From: an uncultured Dialister sp.
GTDB lineage: Bacteria > Bacillota > Negativicutes > Veillonellales > Dialisteraceae
Reading direction: 5' to 3'
Length of the DNA: 15,979 bases
Assembly: GCA_934178345.1 (NCBI GenBank)
Contig: CAKPQG010000033.1
Location: 1-15,979, forward strand
In this document: one piece after another, positions 11,945 through 15,979 of the stretch
How the letters are laid out: the number at the start of each line of letters is the position of its first letter
Position numbering within the stretch: position 1 is the stretch's first letter
Notes under the pieces: model-generated
Database searches by the model: none
What the model saw: the letters and a program-made list of their open reading frames with translations, nothing else
What the model was told of the DNA's origin: nothing
Program-made: the position numbers and the translations under genes

Positions 11945-12955
11945 ATGCATATAGCCATTTCCGCGCCGATCAAGAAGGATTTCCAAAAAGAAGTGGAAGC
12001 ACTCTTTCCCGCCTGCCAGATTTCGTGGATGGAAGAAATGGGAGAAGAGGAGCGGCTTCATGCCATTCGCACCGCCGATGTCGTGCTCACGCACAATATC
12101 GTGGGCGACCTCACCAAAGAAGAACAGCAGCTGCTGGGCCATCCGCGCATGGTACAGACCACGCGGACGGGCGTCGACCACCTTTCGATGGCAGTGCTTC
12201 CCGCAGACATGAAGCTCTACTGCAATGCCGGCGGCTGGGCGCGCGGTATCGCGGAGTCGACGGTGGGGATGATCATCGCGCTGAACCGCTGCCTGAGAGA
12301 GCAGCTCCGTGACTTGCAGCGCGGCGAATTTCATATCCTCGGCTACCACCAGAAGAGCCTCGCCGAGCAGACCGTGCTGATCGCAGGCTTCGGCGGGATC
12401 GGGGAAGCCGTGGCGCGTGCGCTCCATCCCTTCGGCTGCCGCCTGACCGCGGTGTCTAGGCATCAGCCGCAGTCTTCCCTGCTTCAAGCGGGCTATACGA
12501 TGGAAGACTTCGATCACGCGCTCGCTGCAGCAGACGTGCTGGTGCTCGCCCTCCCTCACTCCAAGGAAACCGACCGTCTCATCGATGCGCGCCGTTTATC
12601 CCTCATGAAGGAAGATGCCATGATCATCGACGTGTCCCGCGCGGGCCTGATCGACCATGAAGCACTGCTCGAACATGTCAGACATCATCCGGATTTCCAC
12701 GTCGCGATGGACGTCTGGTGGGGCGAGCATGACCAGTACCCGAAAGATGGCGACCCGCTCCTCCGCTACCCGAATGTGATCGGCAGCGCGCACAACGCAG
12801 AGATGAACAGCCGCTGCAACGAAGAAGCGATCCGGAATTCACTCCTCAATATCCGCGCCTTCCTCGACGGCAGACCCGTCAAAGGCTACATCCGCAAAGA
12901 GGAATACCTCTGGCAGGGCGGCCTTGCCCTCGGCGGCGATGCGGAAGGGCATTAG
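11945..12955 (+). CDS. D-2-hydroxyacid dehydrogenase family protein
   Basis: A 336-residue NAD(P)-dependent oxidoreductase of the D-isomer-specific 2-hydroxyacid dehydrogenase family, which interconverts 2-keto acids and D-2-hydroxy acids; the substrate cannot be read from sequence. The N- and C-terminal parts form the substrate domain (TTRTGVDHL, CNAGGWARGIAESTVGMI). The Rossmann domain has GFGGIG (148-153) after LAEQTVLIA. The catalytic residues appear to be R232 (DVSRAGLID), E261 (VWWGEHDQ) and H283 (GSAHNAEM). The Trp pair before E261 and the YPKDGDPLLRYPNV stretch resemble less-studied members rather than lactate or glycerate enzymes. ATG 11945 has AAAGGAG 8-9 bases upstream; an extension upstream to 11867 is disfavoured. 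It is a single gene with its own terminator. Confidence 0.9.
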   Translation: MHIAISAPIKKDFQKEVEALFPACQISWMEEMGEEERLHAIRTADVVLTHNIVGDLTKEEQQLLGHPRMVQTTRTGVDHLSMAVLPADMKLYCNAGGWARGIAESTVGMIIALNRCLREQLRDLQRGEFHILGYHQKSLAEQTVLIAGFGGIGEAVARALHPFGCRLTAVSRHQPQSSLLQAGYTMEDFDHALAAADVLVLALPHSKETDRLIDARRLSLMKEDAMIIDVSRAGLIDHEALLEHVRHHPDFHVAMDVWWGEHDQYPKDGDPLLRYPNVIGSAHNAEMNSRCNEEAIRNSLLNIRAFLDGRPVKGYIRKEEYLWQGGLALGGDAEGH

Positions 12956-12997
12956 GAATACCAATACAGCGGATTCACGACTGGAAAATAGCGTGAC

Positions 12998-13029
12998 AAG
13001 AGGCGCAGGATACACCCTGCGCCTCTTTT
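12998..13029 (+). terminator. Intrinsic terminator of the dehydrogenase gene
   Basis: AAGAGGCGCAGG (12998-13009), loop ATACAC, CCTGCGCCTCTT (13016-13027), then two more T. The 12-bp stem is perfect. It lies about 42 bases after the stop. Confidence 0.88.
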
Positions 13030-13090
13030 GCTTGCCCTCACAAAGGGTAAGCCTGGCTGTGACGGTACAAGGCACACGCAGCATTACCTC

Positions 13091-14384
13091 GATGGGGAAG
13101 GCAAAAAGGAGGCGGCTTCGCCGCCAAAAAGGAAGCCAACCCCGCCTCGCTGCGCTCGACAGCCCCTTCCAAGGGAAGGGGCTCGCGTGGACACACCCTC
13201 CTTCCTCTGGAAGGAGGTGCCCCGAAGGGGCGGAGGTTGGATGGGGAAAGCGGTATGAAAAAGAGCGGAGAAGATTGTCTCAAGTGCGTCGTTTGCGAAA
13301 GTACCCTATCCACCGCTGACGCGGTCCCCCTTCCCCAAGGGGGAAGGCAAAAAGGAGGCGGCTCCGCCGCAAAAAGAAAGCCAACCCCGCCTCGCTGCGC
13401 TCGGCAGCCCCTTCCAAGGGAAGGGGCTCGCGTAGACACTCCCTCCTTCCTCTGGAAGGAGGTGCCCCGAAGGGGCGGAGGTTGGATGGGGAAAGCGGTA
13501 TGAAAAAGAGCGGAGAAGATCGTCTCAAGTGCGCCGTTTACGAAAGCACCCTATCCACCGCTGGCGCGGTCCCCCTTCCCCGATGGGGAAGGCAAAGAGG
13601 AGGCGGCTTCGCCGCCAAAAGGAAGCCAACCCCGCCTCGCTGCGCCCCTCGCCCCTTCCAAGGGAAGGGGCTCGCATGGACGCTCCCTCCTTCCTATGGA
13701 AGGAGGTGCCCCGAAGGGGCGGAGGTTGGATGGGGAAAGCGGGATTTCCGTATCACAGCCTTCCCCTCGAGGGGAAGGTGCCCCGCAGGGGCGGATAGGG
13801 CAGGAGCGGTATGAAAGAGAGCGGGGAAGATCGTCTCAAGTAGGCGATATACGGCAGTACCCTATCCACCGCTGACGCGGTCCCCCTTCCCCAAGGGGGA
13901 AGGCAAAGAGGAGGCGGCTTCGCCGCAAAAAGAAAGCCAACCCCGCCTCGCTGCGCTCGGCAGCCCCTTCCAAGGGAAGGGGCTCGCGTGGACACTCCCT
14001 CCTTCCTCTGGAAGGAGGTGCCCCGAAGGGGCGGAGGTTGGATGGGGATAGCGGTATCCCCGCACCAAAGCCTTCCCCTCGAGGGGAAGGTGGCGAGCGG
14101 AGCGAGCCGGATAGGGCAGGAGCGGTATGAAAGAGAGCGAGGGAGATCGTCTCAAGTGCGCCGTTTACGAGAGTACCCTATCCACCGCTGACGCGGTCCC
14201 CCTTCCCCGATGGGGAAGGCAAAAAGGAGGCGGCTTCGCCGCAAAAAGGAAGCCAACCCCGCCTCGCTGCGCCCCTCGCCCCTTCCTGGGGAAGGGGCTC
14301 GCGTGGACACTCCCTCCTTCCTCTGGAAGGAGGTGCCCCGAAGGGGCGGAGGTTGGATGGGGATGCCGCTATCCCACGCTGTGA
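13091..14384. repeat. Tandem array of about five 245-315-bp GC-rich units
   Basis: Units begin at about 13091, 13336, 13579, 13891 and 14208 with GGGGAAGGCAAARAGGAGGC. Each has the GGCGGC..GCCGC hairpin, CCAACCCCGCCTCGCTGCGC, CCCCTTCC..GGAAGGGG, CTCCTTCC..GGAAGGAG, GGGCGGAGGTTGGATGGGG, a TATGAAAGAGAGCGG segment with GAAGATCGTCTCAAGT, and CCCTATCCACCGCTG. Units three and four carry an extra 70-bp block (TATCACAGCCTTCCCC..), so they are longer. The last unit is cut before the TATGAAA part. Frames open in several units (for example 13237-13503, 13482-13814) only because unit lengths keep phase; they have no credible start sites. Confidence 0.9.
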
Positions 14385-14461
14385 TCCCTAATCCCCAGTC
14401 CCCAGTCCCCAGTCCCTAGTCACCAGTCACCAGTCACTAGTCACTAGTCCCCCGTCCCCAG
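14385..14461 (+). repeat. Eleven TCMCYAG heptamers
   Basis: Exact 7-bp phase: TCCCTAA, TCCCCAG three times, TCCCTAG, TCACCAG twice, TCACTAG twice, TCCCCCG, TCCCCAG. It shows directly that the AATCCC-type and AGTCACT-type repeats elsewhere are variants of one 7-bp unit. It follows the large array and lies 150 bases before the adhesin. Confidence 0.92.
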
Positions 14462-14471
14462 CCACTCAAAT

Positions 14472-14505
14472 GACCACTTTTGCAGAATTTCGACCACTTT
14501 TGCAG
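14472..14505 (+). promoter_or_regulatory. Two 14-bp direct repeats upstream of the adhesin
   Basis: GACCACTTTTGCAG occurs at 14472-14485 and 14492-14505, 20 bp apart (about two helix turns). It could be an operator or the remains of an insertion-sequence end with repeated binding sites. Downstream, CTCCG (14556-14560) pairs with CGGAG (14571-14575) in the leader; read on the minus strand that hairpin is followed by TTTTC and may act as a weak terminator. I found no convincing -35/-10 pair. Confidence 0.5.
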
Positions 14506-14613
14506 CGAAAGCCCCCGCGAGGGACAGATTTCCTGTATTGTAAAGACAAAGAAAACTCCGCCATCCGGCACGGAGGAAATGTTCATTGTTTTTTCGCAAA
14601 GGGGGAAATCAAT

Positions 14614-15979
14614 ATGAACAACATCTACAAAGTCATCTGGTCGAAAGCAAAGAATTGCTATGTGGTAGCTTCTGAAATCGCTCGGTCTCATACCAAGTCG
14701 GCTTCCGGATCTGAAAAAATCGGGGGGGGTACGAGGCGCAAACTTCTGGCCTCTCTCATGGCGCTTTCTCTCCTCTGCGGAGGGCTCGGGGTGGCGAATG
14801 CGGTAGATTACGTGCATGTGGAGGAGTCTGCGACAAGCACCACTGAGGTGTATACCGCGGGGAAAGTGGATACACTGCTGAACGCCAAAGCGGATAAAAC
14901 AGCACTTGAAAACAAAGCAAATGCGGCCGATGTTGCTCTCAATACAGAGAAAATCGCCACGAATAAAGCTGCGATTCAAGATCTGAACAATAATAAACTG
15001 GATAAAACCCTTGCTAATAACACATTCGCTACAAAAGATGCGCTGGGTGACAAAGCAAATACTGACCTGAGCAATCTGACTGCTGACGGGGTAAATAAAA
15101 TCAAGAATACTATGAAGGCAGATATGGATTTGAAGGCGAATAAGGCGGAGGTCAATGATGCGCTAGATGGAAAGGCTGACAAAGCTACGGTTACAGATCT
15201 TGCAACCAAGGTTGGTGATGCTTCCAGTGGATTGGTGAACGACGTAGCAACTCTGAATACCGCGCTTGGAACTAAAGCAGATCAGAGTGGTTTGGATGCA
15301 GCTACTCAGCGTATCACCACGAATGAAGGCAACATCACCGATCTGCAGAACAAAACCGGTCAGCTCTCTGCTGACGGCAAGGAGCTGAAAGATATGACTA
15401 CCGTCAGCGGTACCACGGTTTCCGGTACTAATGTGGAAGCGGGCGCGCTGAAGGTGACTGGGGTAATCAGCGATGACGCGGGCGTGACCACCACACTGGA
15501 GAAAATCGATGCGTCCATGACGCAGACGGTGAAAAACAAAGAGGATATTGCCAATCTGAAGACGAAAACGGATGGGCAGCAGACGGCGATCAATGGCCTG
15601 AATGAGAAGACCACACAGATTTCCTATGATGCAGCCAATCATATCACTTCTGTCAATGGCATGAAGGTTGGCCAGCAAGTTGATATGGGTGGAAAGGATA
15701 TTATTAATGCTGGAGCTTTAACTGCGACAGGCAAAGTAACCGGCGATGGATTAGCTGCAGGAACGGGAGCCATTACAGGTGGCAGTCTGACAGTAACCGG
15801 CAAAGTAACTGGCAATGGAGTGGATGCAGGAACTGGAGACATCACAACACGCGGCAATGTCAACGGAGCCACTCTGGAGACAACTGGAAATGCAACTATT
15901 GGTGGAGCTTTAACTGCGACAGGCAAAGTAACCGGCGATGGATTAGCTGCAGGAACGGGAGCCATTACAGGTGGCAGTC
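14614..15979 (+). CDS. Trimeric autotransporter adhesin (YadA-like), 5' part only
   Basis: A surface adhesin of the type Vc secretion class; 455 codons are in the window without a stop. Residues 1-28 form the extended signal-peptide region found on large autotransporters (MNNIYKVIWSKAKNCYVVAS EIARSH). After a linker with a Gly run come the basic and hydrophobic signal parts (RRKLLASLMALSLLCGGLGV ANA). Residues about 75-260 are heptad-like coiled coil (DTLLNAKADKTALENKANAA, NKAEVNDALDGKADKATVTD). From about 365 on, GALTATGKVTGDGLAAGTGA type repeats begin, with a 192-bp period. No membrane anchor is seen; it should lie beyond the window. GGGGGA lies 8 bases before the ATG. Eight G at 14722-14729 in codons 37-39 are in frame here (ON); gain or loss of one G meets stops at 14844 or 14804. 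It follows a repeat array. Confidence 0.92.
   Translation, partial: MNNIYKVIWSKAKNCYVVASEIARSHTKSASGSEKIGGGTRRKLLASLMALSLLCGGLGVANAVDYVHVEESATSTTEVYTAGKVDTLLNAKADKTALENKANAADVALNTEKIATNKAAIQDLNNNKLDKTLANNTFATKDALGDKANTDLSNLTADGVNKIKNTMKADMDLKANKAEVNDALDGKADKATVTDLATKVGDASSGLVNDVATLNTALGTKADQSGLDAATQRITTNEGNITDLQNKTGQLSADGKELKDMTTVSGTTVSGTNVEAGALKVTGVISDDAGVTTTLEKIDASMTQTVKNKEDIANLKTKTDGQQTAINGLNEKTTQISYDAANHITSVNGMKVGQQVDMGGKDIINAGALTATGKVTGDGLAAGTGAITGGSLTVTGKVTGNGVDAGTGDITTRGNVNGATLETTGNATIGGALTATGKVTGDGLAAGTGAITGGS
15711..15979 (+). repeat. 192-bp repeat period inside the adhesin gene
   Basis: 15711-15787 is identical to 15903-15979, the window end, over all 77 bases. The offset of 192 bp is 64 codons, so the unit keeps frame. 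Shorter related pieces (GGCAAAGTAACCGGCGATGG and GGCAAAGTAACTGGCAATGG) lie within. More units are expected to the right. Confidence 0.9.

Noticed and set aside
13082..13096. GCATTACCTCGATGGGG resembles the junction at 97-110 and might mark another MITE B end
   Set aside because: The rest of the terminal repeat (CTTAACTTAAT) is absent upstream of 13082, so a short chance match is the simpler reading.
14437..14979. 180-codon minus-strand frame over the adhesin start
   Set aside because: It overlaps a well-supported signal-peptide region on the other strand and has no family resemblance or start site.

Overview
The window looks like a chromosomal segment of a diderm Firmicute of the class Negativicutes, plausibly Dialister or a close relative. 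This is inferred from gene content, not from a search. An SLH-domain outer-membrane porin of the OmpM type and a trimeric autotransporter with an extended signal peptide require an outer membrane, while the translation and transcription genes have strong AGGAGG-type ribosome binding sites and Firmicute-like leaders.

Layout. 1-540 is repeat DNA, beginning with the tail of an inverted-repeat element. 541-972 (minus) is a MerR-type regulator. 973-1910 is a long intergenic region with a dispersed 76-bp repeat, a 159-bp palindromic MITE and a candidate promoter for the porin at 1911-3155, which ends in a good terminator. 3263-4816 is one Rpn/PD-(D/E)XK transposase-like gene broken by three miniature elements of two families; most of its reading frame can be rebuilt by removing them. 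4817-5225 holds a terminator, a MITE relic, a heptamer-repeat module and a promoter/terminator pair. 5226-8850 is the conserved operon rpmG-secE-nusG-rplK-rplA-rplJ-rplL, with two look-alike candidate L1 sites, an L10 leader with a terminator hairpin, and a strong end terminator. rpoB does not follow rplL.

8851-10036 is about 1.2 kb of repeats: heptanucleotide arrays, a hairpin cluster, a 158-bp inverted-repeat element and a duplicated 104-bp block. 10037-11410 is xseA-xseB (exonuclease VII). 11411-11944 is again repeats (7-bp and 22-bp arrays and the 76-bp repeat). 11945-12955 is a D-2-hydroxyacid dehydrogenase with its own terminator. 13030-14461 is a tandem array of about five 245-315-bp units followed by eleven 7-bp repeats. 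14614 to the window end is the start of a large trimeric autotransporter adhesin, open at the right edge, with a run of eight G in its signal-peptide region.

The genes fall into three functional groups: protein synthesis, export and transcription (5311-8779), DNA repair (xseAB), and cell envelope/surface (porin, adhesin). The most unusual feature is the density and variety of intergenic repeats: two MITE families with traceable insertion sites, a composite module built from different 7-bp repeats between conserved boundary sequences, and stems in the 159-bp MITE that differ between copies but keep pairing.
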